DNA from: Paralichthys olivaceus
Lineage: Eukaryota; Chordata; Actinopteri; Pleuronectiformes; Paralichthyidae
Assembly: GCF_024713975.1 (NCBI RefSeq)
Contig: NC_091099.1
Location: forward strand, 13,993,501-14,057,500
DNA: 64,000 nt
Direction: 5' to 3'
In this document: positions 38,823 through 50,159 of the stretch, in pieces
Position numbering within the stretch: position 1 is the stretch's first letter
Layout: the number at the start of each line of letters is the position of its first letter
The notes under the pieces: generated by a model
What the model was told of the DNA's origin: nothing
Databases searched by the model: none
What the model saw: only the letters and a program-made list of their open reading frames with translations
Made by a program: the position numbers and the translations under genes

Positions 38823-39416
38823 AGTATAGGTCATAAACCCTGCCTACTCCATGTCAGTTAATGGGACATGAACCCAAACTAAAAAGTCTGTGTCAAATGC
38901 CAATTTGTTGCAGTTAGCTTGGTTTTATTTGATGATATAAACATGGGGTAAACATAGATTGACATCTGAGAGTGACTTGTGTCAGTGGGATCTTGATACT
39001 GTGGGTCCACACTACGATCACTACCGCACAGAGTCTGACTCCAAATGATGTCAAAAGTGCAAGTTGACCACACCCATTTGTGAGATATTTTAGCTTAATC
39101 TAAGGAAGAAGTGGTGACATGTCTTTCACCTTTACGTATATAGTCTATGAACTTACACTATCCACAAAAAGGGACATTTTTAAGCCAAAAAGGTTTAATC
39201 TAATTCAAAAAAATAGATTACATTCCATAGTTTACAGGTTTGTACGAAAAATTACACTTGTTAGTATGAAAATTACCATTTGGTTTGCAGTGCGCTCTGC
39301 AGATAATGAAAACTGCATTTCTCTTGAAAGGTTTCAAGAGAAATGAGAATATCATAATAAAACAAATGATACAATGGTTTGTAACACCCACGTGTGTTTT
39401 AATTTAAAGTGAAAAT
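38823..39416 (+). repeat. dispersed repeat at the unit 1/unit 2 junction
   Basis: Begins 'tataggtcataaaccctgcc' and includes 'aatgggacatgaaccc', 'gttgaccacacccatttg', 'cgtatatagtctatgaac' and 'tctgcagataatgaaaactg'. These are words of an abundant percomorph repeat. It is a longer version of the remnant at 31,930-32,186 and ends exactly where unit 2 starts. An almost identical copy ends unit 2 (46,045-46,638). Confidence 0.6.
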
Positions 39417-39710
39417 AAAGGTTGTTCAGAATGAAAAACAGACTTTTATTTTATTTATTATGTGTTCAAGAATTATCTCTGGTCAGTCAAACAAAATGAG
39501 ATGTTTACAGAAATGTTCTCTTACAGAGGAAGAACTCCCTTTGTAAGGGTTGAACTGTAATGCCCTTATTTAAGGATGTGATTGTATAAAAAGTGTTTGT
39601 GGGAAGTGTAGTAGCCTGTTGTCACTGTGATGATACATGATCTTAAACCTGTTTGACATGGTGCATCCCAGCGACGCAGACATCTGATGATCTGTTGACT
39701 CTGTCTGCAG

Positions 39711-39768
39711 GATCGACCAGGACATGCACGGCAAAGTGGAGATTGCTGCTGCTGCTGTTCCAGAGTGA
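39711..39768 (+). pseudogene. bnip2: duplicated bnip2 terminal exon, copy 2
   Basis: Encodes the same 18-residue tail (IDQDMHGKVEIAAAAVPE, stop TGA) as the exon at 32481-32538 behind the same acceptor (ctgtctgcAG), and is followed by an equivalent 3' UTR with AATAAA at 40304-40309. It has no upstream exons of its own. It could be silent, or be used as an alternative last exon of bnip2 with an unchanged protein but a differently placed 3' end. Confidence 0.9.
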
Positions 39769-41607
39769 CCCCCCTGTTGACACTTCGAGAGTGATGAAAA
39801 ATGTTTGGTTCCACAGCCACTCTTAGGTTTTTGTTCTGGTCGACATGACTGGAGACTTAAATCCGAACGTCAGGAAAGTGCCTTTTTGAAACTGTGCTGC
39901 CTGTTACATGTGGAACTTATTGCTGAATTTCTGTGTCAAGCAGCTTGGTCTTCAGCATTTTCCCCACATGCTGTCTGAAATGGTTTTAATCCTTTTTACT
40001 TCCTGCCGGAGAATCATGTCCAACTTAGTGTATTAGTGTTCCCTAGTTACTGTTGTATCTACACTTTATTTAAGGCACTCTTGTTACAAATGGTTGATGC
40101 ATGCTCTGCTTTATTACATTTAAATATATATATTTATATTCAAAAGGTGACAAAGGAGAGAAATTAATATATTTTTATGACTGCTCTGATTTTAAACTGC
40201 ATTTTCGGTCTCTGACCCACTGAGTGGCATTTCATAGAAGCTTTGACGGCACCATTTTCACTGTTCACTGCTGATGTTATCTGATAAAATCCTGCCTGGG
40301 GAAAATAAAGTTTATTTTTTGCCCTTCACTTGAATGTGCCCTCTGACTTGTTGAGGGAGGAAGTTTGTGAGAGCAACAGACTAAAGCAAAGATGTAGGTC
40401 TTAACATTAGTTTACTCGTTGGCTCTGATCTTCATATGACTAAAATTATCCTGTTTACTCTCACCCATGTTATTGAGTCACGTGATCACAATTTGAGATT
40501 GGATTTGTTAATCCTGGATTAGTTATAACTGCACTTTTATTTTGAAATAAAGGCAAAATGAGTATGGAGTTGAAACCTTGATCACTGTTCCTATATAATA
40601 TAATTGGCAGATTGCAGTCACATGATTTAGATGAGTCTGACTCTTCCAGCATACAATAGGGACATAAATTGCAAAAGACTTGGTAATTATTTGTTCCTGC
40701 ATTTGTTAAAGGTGTAAATGTGTTCTACATTGTTTCCCGTAAGTGTTTCTGTTGTTTCAGCTCTGTGAAGCAGTGAATGTGGTTTGACTGGGTGTAATGT
40801 TGGTGCCTGATTGGTGGAGGTTCCTACTGGACATGTAAACAGTGATCATCAATGAAAAACTAAAATCTCTCAAGAAAAAGCTTTAATGCAAATTACTTGC
40901 AGGTTATTTGATATCAGCATTTAATTATAAATCTAAAGAGAGCAGGACACATTTCTGGACATGAATTCATGTTTTGATTGAATATATGAATATATGTTGG
41001 TCATGATCCAGCTGTCAGTACACTGGTGCACTGAAGGTGATTTGAGCTTAAAGACTTGTTGCTCTAATAACATTTATTTCAGACCAGCATCAAAGAACCA
41101 AAAGTCAAAGAGAACAGAGCCATTAAACCACATTGTTTTGTATTTTGATTCAAAATAGTTCCTTTTTTATTCAAATGGTGTTAACACGATGAAGTTAATC
41201 ATACAGCAGCACCAAAGCAATACAGTGACCATTTCCTGAGTATGCGTGGCAGGATTTAAGTATATAAAAACACTGAACCCCATTTTTTAACAAAACTGTC
41301 AACTGGCAAAACAAGTTTATCGAATCAATCACACGGCTGGCAAAACTTTGAACACAGTTCATCTGGTTAGGCACACTTTGCAAATCTGAATCACCCATTT
41401 TGCAAAACTTTATAAACACATTTTCATTCACTAAACACAATGAGCAGTGTGGTGCACTTTGACCAAGGGTGTCACACACAGGGCCCAAAAATTTAACTTA
41501 ACAACTAACACAATTTTGTAATTGTAAACATACCACCAATCAAAATTGAACACGCGTGTCCAATCATGTTACTTTAGGATCATACAACACGTCATCAATG
41601 TTTCTGG

Positions 41608-41739
41608 ATGGTCTACCGGATCTGGATGCTTTGCTCTGACATGAGCAGAGAGGTCATGAGTGTGCAGAGCTTCCTGTTTCTGTTGTCATTTGGGACATGT
41701 GCTTTCACTGTGGTCAAAGAATATGTGAATGGTAAATCA
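41608..41739 (+). other. signal-peptide-like ORF start, copy in unit 2
   Basis: Identical in translation to the ORF at 34378-34509, including the donor after EYVNG. Same uncertainty applies; its presence reflects the segmental duplication, not selection. Confidence 0.2.
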
Positions 41740-42697
41740 ACTAACAGAGTTTTTTCAATGTTTGCCTTTCATCATACACCCCCCTTCCTAAACTCAATGG
41801 AACCATATTTCTCAGCCAGTAAAGTGTGTAACTAAAACTCCTATAAACAGGAAAATCTCTCCAAGGCTGGATTCGACAGGCGATTGCCTGTGACGTATAA
41901 AGTCCTGTGGTCTGACCCGGCCCAGAGGCTTGATGCTGAGGCAAAATTAATGATGCACATTGCTTATAGCAGTGCAGTGCAGGTTATTTTTTACTTTTGC
42001 TTGATATTTCTGATTACATAAAAGTTTTCATAGGTGCAGGAATGTGAACATATCCTACAGTAAATATTTCAAGTCATTTTTCAGTATTTTGTTTTTCCTG
42101 CTATGCTCAGAGTGCAGTGTTTTTGCATTTATTTATGTAGTGTGTAATGATTACTGAGTAGTGTTTATGCATTAGCTGGCTTTTTGTGTTATCTGATGTA
42201 AGTGTTTGGTCCTGGGTAAAGATTAAATCGTTTTGAATTTTTGCAAGACAAGACAAAGGTTTTGCGAGTGTAGCTTGAATTTTTGTGTTTGTGTTTACTG
42301 TACTGAGAAAACGAGAGGAAGTTCCAGAAAATGTGTTTTAGCAATTCAGAAAAAAACTGTAATGACACAATTACTTCAGGTAACATAGTTTCACTCAGAA
42401 TCCTCTAGATGGTGCCACAAAGCACTGAAATACTAAATAAAGGCATCAAAGAAGTTACACAAGAACCCTTGCTGTACACATTGTCTATCATATTTAATTC
42501 TGAGAACATTCTAAAACTATATGAGATGAAAATATATATTCATAAAGTTAACATCCCATCACAATAAGTAATATTTTGAAAATACAACAGGAGCAGAATC
42601 TTTTAAGACAACCCAGTAGAAGACCCTTGATGATTTTATACTAGGCCATTTCTTAATGACAATGCTTTAATATTATACATTTTAATGATCATTAATA

Positions 42698-43996
42698 TTA
42701 CAAAATGGTAGAAGATTCATCTGTTAGCAGTGGGTCAAGACCTGAAGCTCTGAAACGCAATACTGTCTCCAAACATCTGATCGCAATCTCGTCAACCTCA
42801 ACATCAAACTTATTTGCAAGAAGGTGTTTTTGACTCAGCAGCCACTGGAGGTCACCAGCTCCATACACACAAACGGAGCGTCTGTAAACACCAGTGCAAT
42901 GAGGATACGGAGCTCCATTTTTTACATCACCTGCCAAATAGCCCCACTTCACCACACGAGCGAAGGCCTGCATGTCTGTTACATCATACTTGTTGTTGGC
43001 AGGCGTTGATCCGGGTACAGAGGGCATCCTCTGTAGAGTGGCCCACAAGTGCTCGTCAGGGCTGTATGTGTCCTTCACCCACTCCAGGAGTTTCTGAACC
43101 TCTGTGTCCTGCATCACATGTGTCACAAAGGCTCTTGAGACCACAACATAGGCATTCCCTGTGAACATCGGGCTGCTAATCGGTGGAGGACTTTTCATCA
43201 CATCTGTCCTGATGACACCGTCTGCAACATTGTGATGATACTGCCAACGGCCTTTCTTGTAGTCATTGGCCGCCTCAGTCTCCATACTGTTTCTTCCATT
43301 TAGAATCTTGAGTACTTTAACCATCTCTCCATTGGTTTTTATCGGGAAGTCGGTCCCACATGTGTTGAGCAGGTACCTCCACTTTACGGGTGACTTCAAC
43401 AGATCTGTCATGCAGTTCAGATCTGCCTGCACACGGGACCATGAGGCATAAATCACACTCTCTGATTTACTAGCTATAAACACATTGGGGAAACAGGCAA
43501 CAATAGCCTGCACGGCCTCCCGGAAATCTTTGGAGGACTTTTGGTCCACGTGCACACAGTAGATGTTCTGAGGTGCATAAAGTGCTCGAAGAAGTCGCTC
43601 AAACATTTCAATTTTCTCATGGATCACCATGGAGTAGGCAATGGGAAAATCATTCTCCTCTTCACTGAAAGGCACTGTAATGAAACCTCTCTTTTTTTTG
43701 TAAGCTGGACAGTCCTTTGTCACATTAAGGTAGAAATCCGCAGACAACAGGTTGTGCTTCGTCCTAGATGCCAAAAGCTCTTTTAATTTTCTCCTCTTCC
43801 CCTCTGTGTCTCCACTGATGATGGCTAAGCAGACGGGCAGGTCCGTATAGAACTGCTGTGGTATTACAAGATCAGCCGATGACCACCTGCCAGAGCCAGC
43901 TTCCCAAAAGACAAATGAAAGGAACATACCCATAAAGATGAGACAAAGGTTCCTTAACATAAGGCCCATGTGACGCGTCAACCTTAAAGAAGCCAT
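42698..43996 (-). CDS. gcnt3: GCNT3-type core-2/4 beta-1,6-GlcNAc transferase, copy 2
   Basis: Complete 432-aa ORF in one exon. Same architecture as copy 1: membrane anchor at about 11-31, GT14 luminal domain, nine conserved luminal Cys, and SPDEHLW with the catalytic-base Glu at residue 315. Compared with copy 1 it has R8, N16, M238, a 3-residue shorter loop ([11 protein letters not shown]), A in place of T in HHNVADG so that one N-glycosylation sequon is lost, and G, N, M, V, GY in the 330-355 patch. Several of these (M after NGRNS, VPG, DM) agree with human GCNT3 as I remember it, so copy 2 looks closer to the ancestral state. Its promoter-side sequence, including TATAAA, is intact. Confidence 0.9.
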   Translation of the reverse strand: MASLRLTRHMGLMLRNLCLIFMGMFLSFVFWEAGSGRWSSADLVIPQQFYTDLPVCLAIISGDTEGKRRKLKELLASRTKHNLLSADFYLNVTKDCPAYKKKRGFITVPFSEEENDFPIAYSMVIHEKIEMFERLLRALYAPQNIYCVHVDQKSSKDFREAVQAIVACFPNVFIASKSESVIYASWSRVQADLNCMTDLLKSPVKWRYLLNTCGTDFPIKTNGEMVKVLKILNGRNSMETEAANDYKKGRWQYHHNVADGVIRTDVMKSPPPISSPMFTGNAYVVVSRAFVTHVMQDTEVQKLLEWVKDTYSPDEHLWATLQRMPSVPGSTPANNKYDVTDMQAFARVVKWGYLAGDVKNGAPYPHCTGVYRRSVCVYGAGDLQWLLSQKHLLANKFDVEVDEIAIRCLETVLRFRASGLDPLLTDESSTIL

Positions 43997-44529
43997 CTCC
44001 TTAGATCACAGGTGATGCTGTCTTCACTGCAGGTTATTGACCGAACAAATGACACTGGCTTGTAAGATGAATGACAGCAAACACTGCCAAGTCCTGTTTA
44101 CTCTAGGTGTGTCAATTAAAGTTGTCCAAGGAATACAGCTATGATGATGTGATGAGGTTTTGTTTCAAGTTCTCTTTGTTCTCTCTCCACCTTCCTTTTC
44201 TGATCCTTATCCTGCATGGCATGTGTGTGGCAGGGGGCGTGGCTGGCTTATTGTTCTCTGCAGAAGACAAGGCACACATGCTCTTGCTCAACTCATCAAC
44301 CTCCCAATGAAATTATAGTCTTGACTCTCCTGCTCAGTAATGCAGTACATGTATTTATTTTCTTTTTCAGTGAAACTTGTGTTCCCCATGCAGAAATATT
44401 TATAGCGTAACCCTGATGTTTTTTAAAGAAAATAAAGACAGAACGGAAACTACAAAAATAATACTGGTAACAAAACTACAAAACTAAATGAAAAGTTCAC
44501 CTGGTTGAAACACAAAAACTCAGCTCTGC

Positions 44530-44640
44530 CTTACGCAATGTCCCTTTAAGGGTTTGGCCCTTTGCTGTTTGCCTGAGTTGACTCTTCCCAGTCAGATCAT
44601 CACACTTCTCTCTTGGGGACCTCGAGCCTCCTCCTTTATA
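44530..44640 (-). promoter_or_regulatory. gcnt3: putative TATA box and 5' non-coding exon of gcnt3 copy 2
   Basis: TATAAAGG on the minus strand (TATAAA at 44640-44635), with the same downstream GTAAGG donor as copy 1. The arrangement is preserved by the recent duplication. Confidence 0.5.
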
Positions 44641-46932
44641 CTGGCTGGGTCTTACCAAAAATATCTTTTGATAATTAATAATCAATTGTCTCCCAGTGAG
44701 ATTACACTTAGTACACATTACAATTATAACATTCTGTATTATATAATAATACACTCCAAACCACTTGTGGTGCAATATTATAAACTCAAAAAATAAATAA
44801 ATGTATATATACAAACTCTACAAACAAATTCCACTGTGCACAGTCAACTGCTGTACACCAACTGTTTACAATACTGTTTGCACTGTTATACTCTTAATCC
44901 TGTTTTTATCTGCCATATTTATATTTATATTCCACTGATAATTCTGTTTATATTTATACCGTTCATTCTGTTCATCCCGCCATATCTGCCATATTCATAC
45001 TCTCTATATCATCTAGATTTGCCACTGCCTGTTTATATCGTTTAATTACTTATTTTTTTAATATTTAATATTTCATGTTTAATGCTGTTTGCACCGGGGA
45101 TTAGAGGGAAACGCTTTTTCAATTCTCTGTATGTCCTGCACATATGGCATTATTGATAATAAAGTTGACTTGCCTTGACTTGAATATTAGTTCTCCAAAA
45201 ACTAACTCTTGCTTCAAGTTGCAACCACAATAAACCATTCTGAACCGGTTTGACCTAGGCTTGGTTTCCCTAAACAGATGCTTGCACTAACTGTTCTCTA
45301 TCAACATTCCTGTGACTCTGTGTTGCAGGAAGCTCTGAATAAAATACACAAAGACATCTTAGTGATTCAGCCTCTTTAATTTTCAGGACTCAGGCAGGGT
45401 ATTAAAAAAAATGTTCCAGCTAGGAGAAGTTTCAGGGTGAGGCAGCTACAACAGCTTAGAGAGAAGCTGGAAGAGAAAGAAAAGGAAAGTCAGACCCGGA
45501 AAGGAAAACATACATTTCAGGCAGATTGGCAGGCATATGGGATGTGGTAAGAAGAAGTGCAACGAAGGGACAGAAAACAAACACTGGCAGGGACAGAAAA
45601 CTCCACACAAGTGTCTCAGTGTCTCAAACTTCAGTTGTTACGCCCGGCCCAGGAGAAACCTGAGCATAACATAAGTTGGCTCCCCTCTTTCCCCACTCCC
45701 AAGGATGACCAGTGCCACGGCAGATTTGCAGTCCAAAACAAAAGTGATTTATTTTATAAATCAGGCAGAAAAGGCACGAGGAAGAGCACAGCCAAAACAA
45801 CAAGCAAAACATTTCAACTAACTTACCTATTTCAACCAAAAGTAAAGAAAATACAGGGATCTTACCCCTACAGCTACAGGGCTGCTCTTTTCAGAATATT
45901 ATTCACAGACTTTTAAACAGAAGATAATCTAACAATATAGTGATCACAAAACAACTCAGATCAGAAGGATTACAACAAAGTCGACACGGTCGTGTTGGAG
46001 GAAATGCTGTGAGGAAACTGATTCGCATGGACTAAGGATCTCCCAGTATAGGTCATAAACCCTGCCTACTCCATGTCAGTTAATGGGACATGAACCCAAA
46101 CTAAAAAGTCTGTGTCAAATGCCAATTTGTTGCAGTTAGCTTGGTTTTATTTGATGATATAAACATGGGGTAAACATAGATTGACATCTGAGAGTGACTT
46201 GTATCAGTGGGATCTTGATACTGTGGGTCCACACTACGATCACTACCGCACAGAGTCTGACTCCAAATGATGTCAAAAGTGCAAGTTGACCACACCCATT
46301 TGTGAGATATTTTAGCTTAATCTAAGGAAGAAGTGGTGACATGTCTTTCACCTTTACGTATATAGTCTATGAACTTACACTATCCACAAAAAGGGACATT
46401 TTTAAGCCAAAAAGGTTTAATCTAATTCAAAAAAATAGATTACATTCCATAGTTTACAGGTCTGTACGAAAAATTACACTTGTTAGTATGAAAATTACCA
46501 TTTGGTTTGCAGTGCGCTCTGCAGATAATGAAAACTGCATTTCTCTTGAAAGGTTTCAAGAGAAATGAGAATATCATAATAAAACAAATGATACAATGGT
46601 TTGTAACACCCACTTGTGTTTTAATTTAAAGTAAAAATAAAGGTTGTTCAGAATGAAAAACAGACTTTTATTTTATTTATTATGTGTTCAAGAATTATCT
46701 CTGGTCAGTCAAAAAAAATGAGATGTTTACAGAAATGTTCTCTTACAGAGGAAGAACTCCCTTTGTAAGGGTTGAACTGTAATGCCCTTATTTAAGGATG
46801 TGATTGTATAAAAAGTGTTTGTGGGAAGTGTAGTAGCCTGTTGTCACTGTGATGATACATGATCTTAAACCTGTTTGACATGGTGCATCCCAGCGACGCA
46901 GACATCTGATGATCTGTTGACTCTGTCTGCAG

Positions 46933-46990
46933 GATCGACCAGGACATGCACGGCAAAGTGGAGATTGCTGCTGCTGCTGTTCCAGAGTGA
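46933..46990 (+). pseudogene. bnip2: duplicated bnip2 terminal exon, copy 3
   Basis: Same acceptor, same encoded tail and same TGA as the other two copies. The downstream 3' UTR is intact only to about 47348; the equivalent of the AATAAA signal is missing, so this copy is less likely to serve as a terminal exon. Confidence 0.9.
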
Positions 46991-47348
46991 CCCCCCTGTT
47001 GACACTTCGAGAGCGATGAAAAATGTTTGGTTCCACAGCCACTCTTAGGTTTTTGTTCTGGTCGACATGACTGGAGACTTAAATCCGAACGTCAGGAAAG
47101 TGCCTTTTTGAAACTGTGCTGCCTGTTACATGTGGAACTTATTGCTGAATTTCTGTGTCAAGCAGCTTGGTCTTCAGCATTTTCCCCACATGCTGTCTGA
47201 AATGGTTTTAATCCTTTTTACTTCCTGCCGGAGAATCATGTCCAACTTAGTGTATTAGTGTTCCCTAGTTACTGTTGTATCTACACTTTATTTAAGGCAC
47301 TCTTGTTACAAATGGTTGATGCATGCTCTGCTTTATTACATTTAAATA

Positions 47349-47762
47349 TATATTATACGTTTCTTTTATGGGGAGGACTACACATAGCATTTCAGACACC
47401 ACAATATATTTATATTCAAAAGGTGACAAAGGAGAGAAATTAATATATTTTTGTGACTGCTCTGATTTTCATATGACTTGGTAATTACTTGTTCCTGCAT
47501 GTGTTAGAGGTGTGACTTTGTTCTACATAATTTCCCGCAAGTGTTTCTGTTGTTTCACTTCAGTGAAGCAGTGAATGTGGTTTGACTGGGAGTCAACTGG
47601 CAAAACAACTTTATCGAATCAATCACACAGCTGGCAAAACTTTGAACACAGTTCATCTGCTTAGGCACATCTTGCAAATCTGAACCACCCATTTTGAAAA
47701 ACTTTATAAACACATTTTCATTCACTAAACACAATGAGCAGTGTGGTGCACTTTGACCAAGT
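47349..47762. other. diverged, multiply deleted segment inside unit 3
   Basis: Three blocks match unit 2 at about 40131-40195, 40678-40793 and 41298-41467, each with many more substitutions than the flanks. About 50 bases starting 'tatacgtttcttttatgggg' have no counterpart in units 1 or 2. About 2 kb of unit sequence is missing in total. Confidence 0.8.
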
Positions 47763-47933
47763 TGAAAATATATATTCATAAAGTTAACATCCCATCACAA
47801 TAAGTAATATTTTGAAAATACAACAGGAGCAGAATCTTTTAAGACAACCCAGTAGAAGACCCTTGATGATTTTATACTAGGCCATTTCTTAATGACAATG
47901 CTTTAATATTATACATTTTAATGATCATTAATA

Positions 47934-49232
47934 TTACAAAATGGTAGAAGATTCATCTGTTAGCAGTGGGTCAAGACCTGAAGCTCTGAAACGCAATACT
48001 GTCTCCAAACATCTGATCGCAATCTCGTCAACCTCAACATCAAACTTATTTGCAAGAAGGTGTTTTTGACTCAGCAGCCACTGGAGGTCACCAGCTCCAT
48101 ACACACAAACGGAGCGTCTGTAAACACCAGTGCAATGAGGATACGGAGCTCCATTTTTTACATCACCTGCCAAATAGCCCCACTTCACCACACGAGCGAA
48201 GGCCTGCATGTCTGTTACATCATACTTGTTGTTGGCAGGCGTTGATCCGGGTACAGAGGGCATCCTCTGTAGAGTGGCCCACAAGTGCTCGTCAGGGCTG
48301 TATGTGTCCTTCACCCACTCCAGGAGTTTCTGAACCTCTGTGTCCTGCATCACATGTGTCACAAAGGCTCTTGAGACCACAACATAGGCATTCCCTGTGA
48401 ACATCGGGCTGCTAATCGGTGGAGGACTTTTCATCACATCTGTCCTGATGACACCGTCTGCAACATTGTGATGATACTGCCAACGGCCTTTCTTGTAGTC
48501 ATTGGCCGCCTCAGTCTCCATACTGTTTCTTCCATTTAGAATCTTGAGTACTTTAACCATCTCTCCATTGGTTTTTATCGGGAAGTCGGTCCCACATGTG
48601 TTGAGCAGGTACCTCCACTTTACGGGTGACTTCAACAGATCTGTCATGCAGTTCAGATCTGCCTGCACACGGGACCATGAGGCATAAATCACACTCTCTG
48701 ATTTACTAGCTATAAACACATTGGGGAAACAGGCAACAATAGCCTGCACGGCCTCCCGGAAATCTTTGGAGGACTTTTGGTCCACGTGCACACAGTAGAT
48801 GTTCTGAGGTGCATAAAGTGCTCGAAGAAGTCGCTCAAACATTTCAATTTTCTCATGGATCACCATGGAGTAGGCAATGGGAAAATCATTCTCCTCTTCA
48901 CTGAAAGGCACTGTAATGAAACCTCTCTTTTTTTTGTAAGCTGGACAGTCCTTTGTCACATTAAGGTAGAAATCCGCAGACAACAGGTTGTGCTTCGTCC
49001 TAGATGCCAAAAGCTCTTTTAATTTTCTCCTCTTCCCCTCTGTGTCTCCACTGATGATGGCTAAGCAGACGGGCAGGTCCGTATAGAACTGCTGTGGTAT
49101 TACAAGATCAGCCGATGACCACCTGCCAGAGCCAGCTTCCCAAAAGACAAATGAAAGGAACATACCCATAAAGATGAGACAAAGGTTCCTTAACATAAGG
49201 CCCATGTGACGCGTCAACCTTAAAGAAGCCAT
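47934..49232 (-). CDS. gcnt3: GCNT3-type core-2/4 beta-1,6-GlcNAc transferase, copy 3
   Basis: Complete 432-aa ORF whose translation is identical to copy 2, including the anchor, nine luminal Cys and the SPDEHLW Glu at 315. Flanking DNA differs slightly more from copy 2 than the coding region does (for example several changes within 49,245-49,410), which points to recent copying or conversion of the coding part. Unlike copies 1 and 2 it lacks the TATAAA and first-exon region, because homology ends at 49571 and retroelement-like DNA follows. Whether it is expressed, and from which promoter, cannot be told. The protein should be catalytically equivalent to copy 2. Confidence 0.88.
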   Translation of the reverse strand: MASLRLTRHMGLMLRNLCLIFMGMFLSFVFWEAGSGRWSSADLVIPQQFYTDLPVCLAIISGDTEGKRRKLKELLASRTKHNLLSADFYLNVTKDCPAYKKKRGFITVPFSEEENDFPIAYSMVIHEKIEMFERLLRALYAPQNIYCVHVDQKSSKDFREAVQAIVACFPNVFIASKSESVIYASWSRVQADLNCMTDLLKSPVKWRYLLNTCGTDFPIKTNGEMVKVLKILNGRNSMETEAANDYKKGRWQYHHNVADGVIRTDVMKSPPPISSPMFTGNAYVVVSRAFVTHVMQDTEVQKLLEWVKDTYSPDEHLWATLQRMPSVPGSTPANNKYDVTDMQAFARVVKWGYLAGDVKNGAPYPHCTGVYRRSVCVYGAGDLQWLLSQKHLLANKFDVEVDEIAIRCLETVLRFRASGLDPLLTDESSTIL

Positions 49233-49571
49233 CTCCTTAGATCACAGCTGATGCTGTCTTCACTGCAGGTTATTGACCGAACAAATGACACTGGCTTGTA
49301 AGAGGAATGACAGCAAACACTGCCAAGTCCTGTTTACTCTAGGTGTGTCAATTAAAGTTGTCAAAGGAATACAGCTATGATGATTTGATAAGGTTTTGTT
49401 GCAAGTTCTCTTTGTTCTCTCTCCACCTTCCTTTTCTGATCCTTATCCTGCATGGCATGTGTGTGGCAGGGGGCGTGGCTGGCTTATCGTTCTCTGCAGA
49501 AGACAAGGCACACATGCTCTTGCTCAACTCATCAACCTCCCAATGAAATTATGGTCTTGACTCTCCTGCTC

Positions 49572-49770
49572 TGCCAGATAATCCCATTTAGTTCCTTAGT
49601 TGCTTTACCTGTTAAATACTGGTTTTCAGTCAAAAGCCAGCCAGCTCTCTGCCTCCACTCCCTGCCCCTTGTTTCTTCTTTTTGAGCAATAAACTCTTAT
49701 ATTTATCCACACCTGTATTAAGTCTCTGCTTTGGGGTCCGAGCTAAATCAGAACATCACAATAGCAACAA
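49572..49770 (+). repeat. retroelement-tail-like sequence beyond unit 3
   Basis: Includes 'gagcaataaactcttatatt' and 'cacctgtattaagtctctgc' then 'tttggggtccgagc', wording that resembles 3' ends of fish retroelements ('aataaa...cctgtgtct...ttgggtcc'). It replaces the promoter-side DNA of the gcnt3 unit. Similar but independent text occurs at 56,060-56,470. Family not assigned. Confidence 0.4.
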
Positions 49771-49800
49771 GTCAAGTTTAACTGAGCGCATTAGTTGGAC

Positions 49801-50159
49801 TTTATTTCATTTATATTTGTATGTACAAGTCGTACAGATTTTAGTTGTTTAAGTTACATCATCCGTCCACTGTTTCACAAATAAATATCAAAGTAAAAAA
49901 GGAAGCCATGTACACACATACTGTATACACAAATATATGTATTTATATCTCTTTTCCTCAGTCACAAATGCCTCATCTAAGAATGTGTATAATAAAGACC
50001 CAGGCACTTTGTAGGATGAACACCAGAATAACAGAAGAAACATACCACCACATTCTCATCTAAGGATTAACTAACTATTTTCAATTCACCTGTCAATGTT
50101 TGTATTTGTGTGCTTCACAATACATTCCTCACTTACTGTCAGTTCCAGTTTGGATGTAT
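49801..50159 (-). other. 3' UTR of the pcsk5-like gene with poly(A) signal
   Basis: On the minus strand an AATAAA (49806-49801) lies about 350 bases after the stop codon at 50162-50160. No other gene is seen between this and gcnt3 copy 3. Confidence 0.6.

Larger units (their letters stand above)
39417..46638. repeat. tandem segmental duplication, unit 2 (7,222 bp)
   Basis: Near-identical to unit 1 throughout, with offset 7,230 at its start and 7,222 at its end. It contains a copy of the bnip2 last exon and 3' UTR, the signal-peptide-like ORF, gcnt3 copy 2, the TATA region, the LINE-like tail and the terminal dispersed repeat. Confidence 0.93.
46639..49571. repeat. tandem segmental duplication, unit 3 (truncated mosaic)
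   Basis: 46639-47348 and 47763-49571 are near-identical to unit 2. The stretch 47349-47762 between them replaces 40127-42526 and is visibly more diverged. Homology to units 1 and 2 stops at 49571, before the equivalent of the TATA region, so the right third of the unit is missing. Confidence 0.9.
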
